In this document: positions 7,525 through 17,102 of the stretch, piece after piece
How positions within the stretch are numbered: the stretch's first letter is position 1
Layout: every line of letters begins with the position of its first letter
The notes under the pieces: generated by a model
Told to the model about the DNA's origin: nothing
Databases searched by the model: none
Seen by the model: only the letters and a program-made list of their open reading frames with translations
Origin: an uncultured Nitrosomonadaceae bacterium
GTDB lineage: Bacteria; Pseudomonadota; Gammaproteobacteria; Burkholderiales; Nitrosomonadaceae
Direction: 5' to 3'
Assembly: GCA_943787405.1 (NCBI GenBank)
Contig: CALSMH010000001.1
Coordinates: 62,001 to 126,000 of the forward strand
DNA length: 64,000 nt
Made by a program: the position numbers and the translations under genes

Positions 7525-8820
7525 TTACTTCCAAGTGCTAAATACTCTCTCAGCCGCTTGTAATGTTTTTCTGATTACCATATCACTATGGGCAGAAGAA
7601 ACAAATCCAGCTTCAAAGGATGATGGTGCAAAATAAATACCTTCTTCTAGCATCGCATGGAAAAATCGATTAAAAGATTCTACATCGCACTCCATTACCT
7701 CAGCGTAACTTGACGGTATGTCTCCTCGAAAATAAAGACCAAACATCCCTCCTAATGATTGCGCGCAGAATGGAATCTCATATTTCTTTGCTATGCCAGT
7801 AAGACCATTAGTAAGTTGCTGAGTACTACTAGTAAGCTTTTCGTAGAATCCAGGAGTTTGTACCATCTGTAAAGTAGCAAGCCCGGCACTAACAGCTATC
7901 GGGTTACCAGATAGTGTTCCTGCCTGATATACTGAACCTACGGGAGCAAGACATTGCATGATTTCTCGTTTGCCACCAAAGGCCGCCATTGGCATCCCGC
8001 CACCAATCACTTTACCTAATGTAGTAAGATCTGGCTTAATATTATAAACCCCTTGGGCGCACCCCAGTCCAACACGGAAGCCAGTCATCACCTCATCAAA
8101 AATTAATACACTGCCATACTTCGTACATAACTCACGTAGTGCTGGTAAAAACTTAGGGTTTGGTGTTACAAAATTCATATTACCTGCAACCGGCTCTACA
8201 ATAACTGCAGCGACTTCTCTACCGGCCTTACTGAATATTTGTTCTAGCTCTTCAAGATCATTGAAGTTTAATACAGTAGTACTATTTGTAACTTCTGCAG
8301 GGACCCCTGCAGAACTTGGACAACCAAGAGTAAGTGCTCCAGAACCTGCTTTTACTAGTAATGCATCATCATGGCCATGATAACAACCCTCAAATTTGAT
8401 GATGCGATTTCTGCCAGTATAACCCCGTGCGAGACGAATCGCAGTCATGGTGGCTTCAGTACCTGAGCTTACAAGCCTCACTTGCTCAATGGATGGAACC
8501 AGCTTGCATAATAGCTCGGCTATTTCCAACTCAGCCTCAGTTGGAGCACCGAATGTTAACCCATCTTTTATTTTATTTTGTACGGCTTTAATTACTTCTG
8601 GATGAGCGTGACCCAGAATCAGTGGCCCCCAAGAGCCCACATAATCTATATAGCTCTTATTATCTGCATCCCATACATATGCCCCCTTTCCTTGCTTAAA
8701 AAATACAGGCGTACCACCAACTGATTTAAAAGCACGTACCGGTGAATTAACTCCACCTGGGATAAATTCTTGAGAGCGTTGAAATAGTTTCTGATTAAGT
8801 GAAGTCATTTGATAGCTCAT
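7525..8820 (-). CDS. hemL: Glutamate-1-semialdehyde 2,1-aminomutase
   Basis: PLP enzyme that converts glutamate-1-semialdehyde to 5-aminolevulinate, the last step of the C5 route to haem. The 431-residue protein has the class III aminotransferase fold with catalytic Lys270 in [10 protein letters not shown]. It also has the PLP-binding FDEV at 241-244 and the family N-terminus with [11 protein letters not shown]. The start overlaps the end of thiE by 26 bases, suggesting translational coupling in a thiD-thiE-hemL operon. ATG codons at residues 1 and 5 are both possible starts. Confidence 0.96.
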   Translation of the reverse strand: MSYQMTSLNQKLFQRSQEFIPGGVNSPVRAFKSVGGTPVFFKQGKGAYVWDADNKSYIDYVGSWGPLILGHAHPEVIKAVQNKIKDGLTFGAPTEAELEIAELLCKLVPSIEQVRLVSSGTEATMTAIRLARGYTGRNRIIKFEGCYHGHDDALLVKAGSGALTLGCPSSAGVPAEVTNSTTVLNFNDLEELEQIFSKAGREVAAVIVEPVAGNMNFVTPNPKFLPALRELCTKYGSVLIFDEVMTGFRVGLGCAQGVYNIKPDLTTLGKVIGGGMPMAAFGGKREIMQCLAPVGSVYQAGTLSGNPIAVSAGLATLQMVQTPGFYEKLTSSTQQLTNGLTGIAKKYEIPFCAQSLGGMFGLYFRGDIPSSYAEVMECDVESFNRFFHAMLEEGIYFAPSSFEAGFVSSAHSDMVIRKTLQAAERVFSTWK

Positions 8821-9469
8821 TTAAATTATTAATGGAATATTTAGTTTGTTTGAATATACAGGATAGTTTTTTGGTTTCAAGTTGAATATTTATGGAGTTA
8901 AAAATAGAACTGCTAACCGCTACTGCATCAGCCCCCTTATATACTAGTTCTACAATATTTTCTGAATCAATTCCTCCGATTGCAACAACTGGGATTTGTA
9001 GGCACTGTTTTGCCTTGCACAATAAATTTATAGGTGCGGAGACTGCACCAGGTTTTGTACTAGAAATATAAAAAGACCCGAATGCTACATAATCTGCGCC
9101 ATAGTTTTCTGCTTCAATAGCGTATCTGAGTTTATTGTAACAAGAGGCCCCAATGATTTTTCCTGGCCCTAATCTACGTCGAGCTTCAACTACCGTTATA
9201 TCCTCTATTCCAAGGTGCACACCATCTGCGCCAACTTTAATTGCAAGATCCAGGTCATCATTAATAATCAATGGCGTATTAAATTCATGGCAAAGAGTAG
9301 AAAGCAAAGCTGCCTGTTCCAACTTTAGAGCATTGTCAGCTATCTTGTTACGATATTGAATTAGCTGCACACCACTAATAAGTACTTGCTGCGTTAACAT
9401 AACCAAATTAGTAGTATCAATTAGGTCTGGAGTTATTGCATATATACCGCTAATCCTTGGGCTCGACAT
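8795..9469 (-). CDS. thiE: Thiamine-phosphate synthase
   Basis: Joins hydroxymethylpyrimidine diphosphate with the thiazole phosphate to make thiamine monophosphate. The roughly 224-residue TIM barrel shows GIYAITPD at the N-terminus, QYRNK, the phosphate-binding [19 protein letters not shown], and GAS and AIGGI motifs. I chose the ATG at 9469 because AGGAGG lies nine bases upstream; an ATG nine bases earlier abuts that site with no spacing. The 5' end overlaps thiD by 20 bases. Grouping with thiD fits, because ThiD makes the pyrimidine diphosphate that ThiE uses. Confidence 0.94.
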   Translation of the reverse strand: MSSPRISGIYAITPDLIDTTNLVMLTQQVLISGVQLIQYRNKIADNALKLEQAALLSTLCHEFNTPLIINDDLDLAIKVGADGVHLGIEDITVVEARRRLGPGKIIGASCYNKLRYAIEAENYGADYVAFGSFYISSTKPGAVSAPINLLCKAKQCLQIPVVAIGGIDSENIVELVYKGADAVAVSSSIFNSINIQLETKKLSCIFKQTKYSINNLNELSNDFT

Positions 9470-10304
9470 CCAGCTCATCCTCCTCTTTAGAGTCATGCTC
9501 ATTACGCGCCCAAAATAAACGATCCGGTAAATATTGCCCCATCCCCGGATGAAAACCAGATTTTAGAGCCTGCCAAGTATATTCTTGAGCCTCATACACT
9601 CCGTCAGAAACAGGTAGGCCATTGGCAATCATTGCCGCAATAGCAGAAGCCAAGGTACACCCTGATCCATGATATGAGCCAGTTAGTCGCTGCCATACAT
9701 CTGACCTAACAACACCTGAACCTGTATAAAGGGTATTCGTCACCTGACGAGTATTTTCATGGGCTCCTGTTATTAACACGTACTCACAGCCCATATGTAG
9801 AATCCGTTCACTACATTGCCCCAGATCCAACTCATCTGAATCTTCCATCTCATCCTGCGCCAATCGACGAGCCTCTATGCTATTTGGAGTAATGATAGTA
9901 GTCTGAGGAAACAATAATTCACGCATTGCTAAGATCATATCCTCATTCGCGAATTCGTCACCACGGCCTGAACTAAGGACGGGATCCAGAACTACTGGAA
10001 TATTCGGATAGTCCGACACTATTTCAGCAATAGTGGCTATATTTTCAACACTACCCAACATTCCAATTTTGAATACATGTACTGGCATATCTTCAAGCAC
10101 TGCACGGGCTTGGTCTGCTACCCACCCTGGGTCTAGTGCCATCACATCATCCACTCCAACAGTATCTTGTACCGTAATTGCAGTAATTACTGACAAAGGA
10201 TGGCAGCCCATACTTGCAAGGGTGAGAGTGTCTGCCTGAATCCCAGCACCACCGCTAGAATCGTTGGCAGAAAAAGAAAGCACTATTGGGGGTGGCTGAA
10301 GCAT
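9450..10304 (-). CDS. thiD: Hydroxymethylpyrimidine / phosphomethylpyrimidine kinase
   Basis: Ribokinase-fold enzyme that phosphorylates HMP and HMP-P to the diphosphate used by ThiE. The 284-residue protein starts with the family segment SFSANDSSGGAGIQADTLT. It includes DPVLSSGRGDEF and the anion-hole GSGCTLASAIAA motif near residue 215. The acidic C-terminal tail ([13 protein letters not shown]) is dispensable-looking and overlaps thiE. The gene is divergent from rubredoxin, with only 45 bases between the start codons. That is too short for a TPP riboswitch, so thiamine control is not visible here. Confidence 0.95.
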   Translation of the reverse strand: MLQPPPIVLSFSANDSSGGAGIQADTLTLASMGCHPLSVITAITVQDTVGVDDVMALDPGWVADQARAVLEDMPVHVFKIGMLGSVENIATIAEIVSDYPNIPVVLDPVLSSGRGDEFANEDMILAMRELLFPQTTIITPNSIEARRLAQDEMEDSDELDLGQCSERILHMGCEYVLITGAHENTRQVTNTLYTGSGVVRSDVWQRLTGSYHGSGCTLASAIAAMIANGLPVSDGVYEAQEYTWQALKSGFHPGMGQYLPDRLFWARNEHDSKEEDELDVEPKD

Positions 10305-10316
10305 ACGTTAATACCG

Positions 10317-10331
10317 TAAAATGACATTTTA
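10317..10331. promoter_or_regulatory. 15-bp palindrome in the thiD/rubredoxin divergent gap
   Basis: TAAAATG (10317-10323) and CATTTTA (10325-10331) form a perfect inverted repeat around one central base. It lies 13 bases from the thiD start and 18 bases from the rubredoxin start, where an operator for a dimeric regulator could control both. The regulator is not identifiable from the sequence. Confidence 0.3.
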
Positions 10332-10349
10332 ACCTAAAATACAAATATT

Positions 10350-10538
10350 ATGCCTACTACTGAAACTCCTGCATTCCGCAGCTACATGTGCCTTATTTGC
10401 GGTTACGTATATGACGAAAGCGAAGGATCTCCAGAAGAGGGCATCCCTCCTGGCACACGTTGGGATGATGTACCGATAAACTGGGTCTGTCCTGAGTGTG
10501 AGGCTCGTAAAGAAGACTTTGAGATGATTGAAATTTAA
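10350..10538 (+). CDS. Rubredoxin
   Basis: A 62-residue mononuclear iron electron carrier. The iron is held by C14, C17, C47 and C50 in MCLICGY and VCPECEA, with the conserved aromatic core in between (YVYDESEG, PPGTRWDDVPINWVCP). A short N-terminal extension of about ten residues precedes the canonical domain. The physiological partner is unknown. The stop codon is immediately followed by the gloA start, so the two genes are probably cotranslated. Confidence 0.95.
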   Translation: MPTTETPAFRSYMCLICGYVYDESEGSPEEGIPPGTRWDDVPINWVCPECEARKEDFEMIEI

Positions 10539-10931
10539 ATGAGAATTCTACATGCCATGCTACGGGTTGGAAACCTGGAGAACTCAATCGGGTTTTATTC
10601 TCAAGTTCTTGGAATGAGAGTACTTCGCCGCAAAGACTATCCTGAGGGAAGATTTACTTTGGCATTTGTTGGCTATCAAAATGAGAGCGATGCCACAGCA
10701 ATTGAATTAACCCACAACTGGGATACAAAAGAATACGATTTAGGGGCTGGCTTCGGCCACATCGCAATTGAAGTAGATGATGCATATATAGCGTGTGAAA
10801 TGGTTAAAAAACGTGGGGGAAGGGTTACACGTGAAGCAGGGCCTATGAAACATGGCCTCACAGTAATTGCTTTCGTGGAGGATCCTGACGGCTATAAAAT
10901 TGAGTTTATCCAGAAAAAAGTATCCGGGTAA
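10539..10931 (+). CDS. gloA: Lactoylglutathione lyase (glyoxalase I)
   Basis: Converts the methylglyoxal-glutathione hemithioacetal to S-lactoylglutathione. The 130-residue protein has two beta-alpha-beta-beta-beta modules and all four metal ligands of the bacterial nickel-type enzyme: H5, E56, H74 and E122. The segments FYSQVLGMRVLRRKDYPEGRFTLAF and DPDGYKIEFIQ are characteristic. It begins directly after the rubredoxin stop codon. A short AT-only palindrome near 10940-10960 separates it from the convergent rsmB. Confidence 0.96.
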   Translation: MRILHAMLRVGNLENSIGFYSQVLGMRVLRRKDYPEGRFTLAFVGYQNESDATAIELTHNWDTKEYDLGAGFGHIAIEVDDAYIACEMVKKRGGRVTREAGPMKHGLTVIAFVEDPDGYKIEFIQKKVSG

Positions 10932-10973
10932 TAGCCCAATTAAAAATAATTAAATTATTTTATAGATAAATTA

Positions 10974-12236
10974 CTAATCATTTCTGGCAAGCATTAACGC
11001 AGCCGCAAAAAAACTATCTGTATTATGCTCCCCTGGGTATAACTGCAAAAACATACCAGTATCAAGTGGGATCTTCTGCTGCATAAACAATTCTGCACAA
11101 TTTAGTAATGTGAATTTAGTATGCGCAGCAAGAAAATTCTCAATTATCTCTTGATTCTCCTCTGGCAAAAAACTACAAGTGGCGTATACCAGTCTGCCTC
11201 CTGGTTTTAGTAATTTTGCCGCTGATACAAGAATTGCTTCTTGACCCCGCCTTGCTTCTTCAATATTTTCTGGTGTTTGACGTAATTTTATATCTGGGTT
11301 TCGGCGCAATGTTCCTAGTCCGCTACATGGTGCATCTACAATAACTCGGTCAACTTTCCCGGCCAATCGCTTTACCTTGACATCATTTTCATTGCTTATC
11401 CATCTCGGAAATAGATTGGAAAGGCCTGATCGCTTCAGACGTGGCTTCAATCTATTTAATCTTCTCTCAGAAACATCAAATGCATATATGCGCCCTTTTG
11501 AGCCCATCAGTGCACCCATCATTAGCGCTTTACCGCCTGCTCCAGCACAAAAATCTACTACTATTTCCCCTCGCTTTGGCTGTAACAAATATCCCAGAAG
11601 CTGGCTTCCCTCATCCTGTATTTCAATATGGCCAGTAATAAACATCTCATGACTCTGAATCGTTGATTTCCTAACAAGACGAATACCGATAGGTGAATAG
11701 CTCGTTGCGCTTGCATCAATGCCATCCTTGCTTAATCTCGTAAGTACATCATTACGATTCGCTATTAACGTATTTACTCTCAAATCAAGCGGCGCCTGTT
11801 TCTGAAATGAGAGGCCCAAAGCAAGAATATTCGTATCTAGCATCTTCGCTTGAATCTTTTCAACCAGCCACTCAGGAAACTCCGTCCGAATAGTTAGTGG
11901 CAACGAATCCAGTTCCATTTCTTTTATTTTTATGAGCTGCTTTATTTCAGCTTCAGTGATAAATGGCTTTAATTCTCGCAAATTCATACCTAGAAATTTT
12001 GCAAGGTATGCAAGAATCAATAGGCGGGGAATAGTTGTACCAGTTATATATTTAAGAGAGAAGAAATGCCGAAGAACACCGAACACAGTGTCCGCTATAA
12101 ATGTACGGTCATTTACACCAAGCTTATTATTTTCACGAAAAAAATTTCTCAGCACCCCATCAGCAGGGCCTTTTAATTGCTGTACTGCACGTAGTGCTGC
12201 AATAGCCATGTCCAACTGATACAGAGCAAGGCGCAT
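10974..12236 (-). CDS. rsmB: 16S rRNA (cytosine-967 C5) methyltransferase
   Basis: Methylates C967 of 16S rRNA. The 420-residue protein has an N-terminal NusB-like RNA-binding domain (about residues 1-140) and a Rossmann domain with DFCAGAGGKALMMGALM for SAM. It has the two cysteines typical of m5C RNA methyltransferases, in APCSGLGTLRRNPD (about 304) and ATCSFLPEENQ (about 355). In many genomes rsmB pairs with fmt or def; here it is followed on the plus side by convergent gloA, and purN lies upstream on the same strand. Confidence 0.95.
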   Translation of the reverse strand: MRLALYQLDMAIAALRAVQQLKGPADGVLRNFFRENNKLGVNDRTFIADTVFGVLRHFFSLKYITGTTIPRLLILAYLAKFLGMNLRELKPFITEAEIKQLIKIKEMELDSLPLTIRTEFPEWLVEKIQAKMLDTNILALGLSFQKQAPLDLRVNTLIANRNDVLTRLSKDGIDASATSYSPIGIRLVRKSTIQSHEMFITGHIEIQDEGSQLLGYLLQPKRGEIVVDFCAGAGGKALMMGALMGSKGRIYAFDVSERRLNRLKPRLKRSGLSNLFPRWISNENDVKVKRLAGKVDRVIVDAPCSGLGTLRRNPDIKLRQTPENIEEARRGQEAILVSAAKLLKPGGRLVYATCSFLPEENQEIIENFLAAHTKFTLLNCAELFMQQKIPLDTGMFLQLYPGEHNTDSFFAAALMLARND

Positions 12237-12303
12237 CTTTTATAAACCCTTGCGATAAAAATAAATAAATAAATCACTCATGTGATTCTGATGAATATAA
12301 AAC

Positions 12304-12912
12304 TTAATTTTCAGAAATTTCATTACATACTTTAACGCTATTTCCTGAAATTTTTAAGCGGCCTTCCACAAATAAATGCACAGCCTCTGGAAATATACGG
12401 TGCTCCTGTAACAGGACCCGTGCAGCTAGCGTTTCATTAGTATCATCAGGCAGTACCGGAACTGTTGCCTGAATAATAATTGGCCCATGATCCACCTCTG
12501 ACGTAACAAAATGTACTGTACAACCATGTATTTTTACGCCTTCTTTTAATGCTTTTTTGTGAGTTCCTAGCCCAGGAAAAGCAGGCAATAATGAAGGATG
12601 AATATTTATTAATCTATCTTTATATTTGTTAACAAAATCACCTCCTAACACTCGCATAAAACCAGCTAATACAATAAGAGATGGCCGATAAAGATTAATC
12701 TTATCTGCGAGCAACAGATCAAATTCTGCACGATCCGAATATTTCCTATGATCTACTACACATGTTTCAATATTATGTTTTTTTGCTATCTCCAGCCCGG
12801 CCGCATCAGGATTGTTACTAATAACAGCAGCTATTCTGACTGGCAGCGCCGCCTCAATTAAGGCCTGCATATTACTACCACGACCAGAAATAAGAATAAC
12901 AATCGATTTCAT
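12304..12912 (-). CDS. purN: Phosphoribosylglycinamide formyltransferase
   Basis: Transfers the formyl group of 10-formyl-THF to GAR in purine synthesis. The 202-residue protein has the N-terminal ILISGRGSNMQALIEA. Its catalytic residues N103, H105 and D141 lie in LINIHPSLLPAFPG and EVDHGP. It lies 36 bases downstream of purM on the same strand, so the two form the usual purMN pair encoding two neighbouring steps of the pathway. Confidence 0.95.
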   Translation of the reverse strand: MKSIVILISGRGSNMQALIEAALPVRIAAVISNNPDAAGLEIAKKHNIETCVVDHRKYSDRAEFDLLLADKINLYRPSLIVLAGFMRVLGGDFVNKYKDRLINIHPSLLPAFPGLGTHKKALKEGVKIHGCTVHFVTSEVDHGPIIIQATVPVLPDDTNETLAARVLLQEHRIFPEAVHLFVEGRLKISGNSVKVCNEISEN

Positions 12913-12948
12913 TAGATTAATTGTAATATGGATGAAATTAAACGCTAA

Positions 12949-13968
12949 TCATTCAACGAGAATCTGCTCTTCCCCTTCACCACGTCTTTGTATTGTGCCA
13001 ATATGCCATACAACTTCTCCTGCATTACGTAATTCCTTCATTGCAGCTTCAACATGTTCATTAGAAATAATTATTGCCATCCCTATACCGCAATTAAATA
13101 CACGATGCATTTCACAATCCGTGATTTTTCCTTTCTGCTGTAACCAGCTAAATAACTCCGGCATATCCCAGGCTGATCTTTCCAATACAGCAGCAAGGCC
13201 TTCGGGTAAAATGCGTGGAATATTTTCCACTAGCCCGCCTCCTGTGATATGTGCCATACCTTTTACTGGGAAATGTTTCAATAAATTAAGTAACGGTTTT
13301 ACATAAATACGAGTCGGTTCCATGATCGTATCCATCAATAACTTACCATTTAGGCTGGCAGCTATATCGATATGACTTTCTTCCAAAATCTTACGAATTA
13401 AAGAGTACCCGTTTGAATGCGGACCACTAGAAGCAAGGCCAAGGACAGCATCACCTTCCGTAATAGACTGGCCATCTATGATTCGATCCTTCTCAACAAC
13501 CCCTACGGCGAAGCCTGCGAGATCATATTCATGATCTGGATACATCCCTGGCATTTCAGCTGTTTCGCCACCAATTAAAGCGCATCCCGCTTGCTCGCAC
13601 CCTGAAGCAATACCTTTAACTATTCGAGTAGCGATATCAACATCCAATTTGCCACAGGCAAAATAATCAAGAAAGAATAGTGGCTCTGCCCCCTGTACCA
13701 GAATGTCGTTAACACTCATTGCTACTAGATCTATACCAATAAAGTCATGCTTCTCAAGTTTAAATGCAAGCTTCAGCTTTGTGCCAACACCATCCGTGCC
13801 GGATACCAACACCGGGTTTTTGTAATTTTTTGAGATCTCAAACATCGCACCAAAACCACCAATCCCGCTAAGAACTTCCGGGCGTATAGTGCGCTTAACA
13901 TATGGCTTAATGTTTTCTACTAAACGATAGCCTGCATCAATATCAACGCCTGCATCATAGTAAGACAT
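12949..13968 (-). CDS. purM: Phosphoribosylformylglycinamidine cyclo-ligase (AIR synthetase)
   Basis: ATP-dependent closure of FGAM to aminoimidazole ribotide. The protein has the family N-terminus [28 protein letters not shown] and [12 protein letters not shown], and C-terminal [14 protein letters not shown] chose the ATG at 13968 (339 residues, near the usual 345). A TTG at 14007 would add 13 unconserved residues, though a short extension also exists in some relatives. The gene is divergent from perM with about 100 bases between start codons, and is cotranscribed with purN. Confidence 0.94.
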   Translation of the reverse strand: MSYYDAGVDIDAGYRLVENIKPYVKRTIRPEVLSGIGGFGAMFEISKNYKNPVLVSGTDGVGTKLKLAFKLEKHDFIGIDLVAMSVNDILVQGAEPLFFLDYFACGKLDVDIATRIVKGIASGCEQAGCALIGGETAEMPGMYPDHEYDLAGFAVGVVEKDRIIDGQSITEGDAVLGLASSGPHSNGYSLIRKILEESHIDIAASLNGKLLMDTIMEPTRIYVKPLLNLLKHFPVKGMAHITGGGLVENIPRILPEGLAAVLERSAWDMPELFSWLQQKGKITDCEMHRVFNCGIGMAIIISNEHVEAAMKELRNAGEVVWHIGTIQRRGEGEEQILVE

Positions 13969-14068
13969 TCTTTTTGTGTCCGAATTTCCCCGATTAGATG
14001 AAGTCAAGTTGAGTTCTCACGTTGTAGCAGTTAGAGTATAGTTTATAGGGACAACAATTTTACCGTAA

Positions 14069-15133
14069 ATGGACAATAAACACTCTGCCAATTTACATTA
14101 TCTATTGTGGCTGGCCTTAGCTACCATAGCAGGTTTATTAATTTATCTTCTAAGCCCGATACTCACGCCATTTCTTTTGGCGGGAATCATTGCCTATATC
14201 TTTAATCCGCTGGTAACAAAAATAGAGCTATGGAAAATTAACCGCTCTCTGGGCGCGATATTAATCATGGCATTTTTACTATGCATACTTACAGCATTGA
14301 TTATTATCATTACTCCCTTATTCGAAAGAAAAATTTCCCTGTTAATTGAGAAAATGCCAGTTTATCTTGAAACCATTAGAAGCGGTCTGGTTCCTTGGCT
14401 AGAAACACAGCTAGGCACCAATTTACAACTAGATGCCGCCCAACTCAAACTAGTATTACAAGAACACTGGCAAGACACTGGTGGAGTTCTTGCCAAGCTA
14501 ATACCTTCAATCCAAAGTAGTGGCGTAGCTACAATGGAATTTGTCCTGAATATGTTACTTATGCCAGTAGTGTTATTTTATTTATTACGAGACTGGGCGC
14601 ATTTGATTAAACTTATTGACGAAACAATTCCGCGTGACTGGCACGAACAAGTAAACGAGCTAGCAAATGCATCAGATAAGGTATTGGCTGAGTTTTTGCG
14701 AGGACAGCTTTCTGTAATGTTAATAATGAGTTTCTGTTATGTGACAGGGTTATGGATGGTGGGGCTTGAGTTTGCACTGCCAATTGGCATAATAGCTGGA
14801 ATATTAGTGTTTGTTCCTTACCTTGGTCTAGGCATTGGTCTTGTTTTAGCAACCTTAGCAGCACTTATACAGTTTCAAGACTGGAATGCTCTTCTACAAG
14901 TTTGGCTTATTTTTGGTATCGCACAGCTACTAGAAAGTATGGTAATAACACCTTGGTTGGTTGGAAATCGTATAGGACTCCATCCGGTAATAGTCATCTT
15001 TGCGCTACTTGCATTTGGCCAGCTATTTGGGTTTGTTGGCCTGTTGCTGGCGTTACCAGCAAGTGCTGTACTACTAGTCTGGTTACGACATGTTCGCAAG
15101 CAGTACTTGGAAAGCAATCTCTATAATCCTTAG
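14069..15133 (+). CDS. AI-2E family transporter (PerM/UPF0118)
   Basis: A 354-residue polytopic inner-membrane protein with about eight hydrophobic segments. The central soluble loop and PxxxxxxxxRD-like sequence (MPVVLFYLLRDW) are typical of the family. The C-terminal helices include FVPYLGLGIGLVLA and ITPWLVGNRIGLHPVIVIFALLAFG. Members are described as exporters of autoinducer-2 or as sodium/proton antiporters; the substrate here cannot be inferred. The gene stops one base before the hda start, matching the purM/perM-hda arrangement common in betaproteobacteria. Confidence 0.88.
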   Translation: MDNKHSANLHYLLWLALATIAGLLIYLLSPILTPFLLAGIIAYIFNPLVTKIELWKINRSLGAILIMAFLLCILTALIIIITPLFERKISLLIEKMPVYLETIRSGLVPWLETQLGTNLQLDAAQLKLVLQEHWQDTGGVLAKLIPSIQSSGVATMEFVLNMLLMPVVLFYLLRDWAHLIKLIDETIPRDWHEQVNELANASDKVLAEFLRGQLSVMLIMSFCYVTGLWMVGLEFALPIGIIAGILVFVPYLGLGIGLVLATLAALIQFQDWNALLQVWLIFGIAQLLESMVITPWLVGNRIGLHPVIVIFALLAFGQLFGFVGLLLALPASAVLLVWLRHVRKQYLESNLYNP

Positions 15134-15823
15134 ATGAAGCAGCTACTCCTGGATATTTCTCCCCCTTGCTTACCTACATTAGAAAACTTTGTACCGGGAC
15201 GCAATCTTGAGCTATTTGAAACCTTGAAGAACATCCTTGGGGGGCACGAGCAAGAGCGCTTTATATACCTATGGGGAGTGAATGGGTGCGGAAAAAGTCA
15301 TTTATTACAAGCAGTGGTTGAATCATTTATACAAAATAAATTAAACGCAGATTATATTAACTGTGGTATAACGCAAAACTTTAAAATGGATTTTTCTGTA
15401 GTCGATAAAATTAACTGTTTAACAATAGACAATGTAGACCGCCTAAACGCGTCAACACAAATTGATTTATTTAATCTCTACAATCATATTCGAGATGAGT
15501 GCCAATCATTTATGTTGGTAAGTGGTTCTGTTGCTCCGTCACAACTAAAATTACGTGAGGATTTAGTTACACGTTTGGGATGGGGGTTAATCTATCAGGT
15601 TCACGAATTATCTGATAATGAAAAAATACAAGCCATGAAAAAACATGCTAAAAGAAAGGGGTTTGAATTGACTCAGGATGTATGTAATTATTTACTACGA
15701 CATGTAAAACGTGATTTGCCTTCACTGCTCGTCACGCTTGATGCTCTTGATCTTCACTCACTTAGAGAAAAACGCCCAATTACTATTCCTATGTTGCGCG
15801 AACTACTGCTTCCAGCATCATGA
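15134..15823 (+). CDS. hda: DnaA-related regulatory protein Hda
   Basis: The 229-residue protein is a AAA+ paralogue of DnaA without the DNA-binding domain. In E. coli, Hda bound to the sliding clamp stimulates hydrolysis of DnaA-ATP and so limits re-initiation. The Walker A loop GVNGCGKS is at residues 48-55 and the Walker B-like LTIDNVD near 95-100. The N-terminal QLLLDI at residues 3-8 looks like a clamp-binding motif, as in E. coli Hda. It directly follows perM and overlaps the next gene by four bases (ATGA), implying one transcript. Confidence 0.92.
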   Translation: MKQLLLDISPPCLPTLENFVPGRNLELFETLKNILGGHEQERFIYLWGVNGCGKSHLLQAVVESFIQNKLNADYINCGITQNFKMDFSVVDKINCLTIDNVDRLNASTQIDLFNLYNHIRDECQSFMLVSGSVAPSQLKLREDLVTRLGWGLIYQVHELSDNEKIQAMKKHAKRKGFELTQDVCNYLLRHVKRDLPSLLVTLDALDLHSLREKRPITIPMLRELLLPAS

Positions 15824-16482
15824 ATTTGGCCTTATTTGATCTTGATAATACGCTTCTAATTAGTGACAGTGACTTTGAGTGGTCTCAATTCCTGATTGAG
15901 AAAAAAGTTCTTGGTCGCAAAGAATATGAGTCACGTAATTTAGAATTTTATGAGCAATATAAGTCTGGAACATTAAATATAAATCAATTTTTAGATTTCC
16001 AGTTACAACCATTATCTCTCTATCCCCGTACCCAACTTGATGACTGGCATAATGAATTTATGGCAAAAAAAATTATGCCGCAGATTGCACCGGGCGCATA
16101 TAAACTGATCAATGAACATATGCTAGGGGGTGACTTGTGTATTATTATCACTGCCACGAACCGTTTTGTTACCGAGCCAATTGCAAGAATACTTGGGATT
16201 AATAATCTAATTGCAACTGAACCTGACCAGGAAGATGGTGAGTTTAACGGCCAAGTTTTTGGCACCCCATGCTTTAGAGAAGGAAAAATTACAAGACTGG
16301 AAGACTGGATGGATGAACACAATCTTACTTGGTTATCTTTCCTTGAGAGCTGGTTTTATAGTGATTCTCTTAATGATATTCCGTTACTTAAAAAAGTAAC
16401 CAATCCTGTAGCAGTAGACCCAGACTCAACTCTAGAAAAATACGCAAAAGAAAATAATTGGCCAATTATTAGCCTAAGATAG
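15820..16482 (+). CDS. HAD-IB family phosphatase (SerB/CicA-like)
   Basis: A 220-residue haloacid dehalogenase-fold hydrolase with DxD motif DLDNTLL (D7 nucleophile, D9 acid/base). Motif II is IIITATNRFV, and the C-terminal FYSDSLNDIPLL is motif IV. The helical cap falls between the first two motifs, as in subfamily IB. Relatives dephosphorylate phosphoserine or other small phosphates; the substrate is not assigned. It overlaps hda by four bases, and this perM-hda-HAD order is widely conserved in betaproteobacteria. Confidence 0.88.
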   Translation: MNLALFDLDNTLLISDSDFEWSQFLIEKKVLGRKEYESRNLEFYEQYKSGTLNINQFLDFQLQPLSLYPRTQLDDWHNEFMAKKIMPQIAPGAYKLINEHMLGGDLCIIITATNRFVTEPIARILGINNLIATEPDQEDGEFNGQVFGTPCFREGKITRLEDWMDEHNLTWLSFLESWFYSDSLNDIPLLKKVTNPVAVDPDSTLEKYAKENNWPIISLR

Positions 16483-16559
16483 AGTTTTTGTTAAAAACTC
16501 TAGTTCTATTTAATCCTATTAAATTATGTATCGTAATTCTTATTTTTATTTCCGCTGCA

Positions 16560-17102
16560 ATGAATTCTAATCAATTTTTAAGATGGCATCCTGTGCCTTT
16601 AACCATATCACCCAGAATTCGTAGCTGGTTACAGAATAGCGGATCCCTGACACGCCGTATTCAACAACGTTGCAATAATTTTCGTGTAGAACCAGTCTTC
16701 CAGTCTCTTACAACAGCATGTAACGATGAGCTCGCTATACTGAAATTACGTCCTGGAGAACTAGCACATGTCCGCGAAGTATATTTGTATTGTGGCAAAA
16801 CACCTGTAGTGTTTGCTCACTCTGTCGTAGCGAGAAAAGACTTACGGGGGGCATGGTGTGGATTGAGTAAACTTGGTAATAAATCTCTGGGCACGATGCT
16901 ATTTACTAGCCCCATTACTAAACGAACGCCATTTGAATTCAGGAAATTAAACCCGACGCACCCGCTCTTCTATCAAGCTTGCAAAAATATAACCATATTG
17001 CCGGATAAATTATGGGCTCGACGCTCCTTATTTACCTTAGATGGACAACCTATATTAGTTACCGAGGTCTTTTTTCCTGCGATCTTGGAATTGGTTAAAT
17101 GA
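16560..17102 (+). CDS. ubiC: Chorismate pyruvate-lyase
   Basis: Cleaves chorismate to 4-hydroxybenzoate and pyruvate, the first committed step of ubiquinone synthesis. The protein has the UbiC landmarks WL....SLTRRIQQ, LRPGELAHVREVYLYCGKTPVVFAHSVV and LGTMLF. I prefer the ATG at 16560 (180 residues, the normal size). A TTG at 16488 would add 24 hydrophobic residues that E. coli UbiC lacks, though no strong ribosome binding site supports either start. The stop codon overlaps the ubiA start (ATGA). Confidence 0.88.
   Translation: MNSNQFLRWHPVPLTISPRIRSWLQNSGSLTRRIQQRCNNFRVEPVFQSLTTACNDELAILKLRPGELAHVREVYLYCGKTPVVFAHSVVARKDLRGAWCGLSKLGNKSLGTMLFTSPITKRTPFEFRKLNPTHPLFYQACKNITILPDKLWARRSLFTLDGQPILVTEVFFPAILELVK

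Noticed and set aside
10305-10349. TPP riboswitch before thiD
   Set aside because: Only 45 bases separate the divergent starts, too short for the element.
10940-10962. Terminator between gloA and rsmB
   Set aside because: The inverted repeat AAAATAAT/ATTATTTT consists only of A and T, and would be a weak stem.
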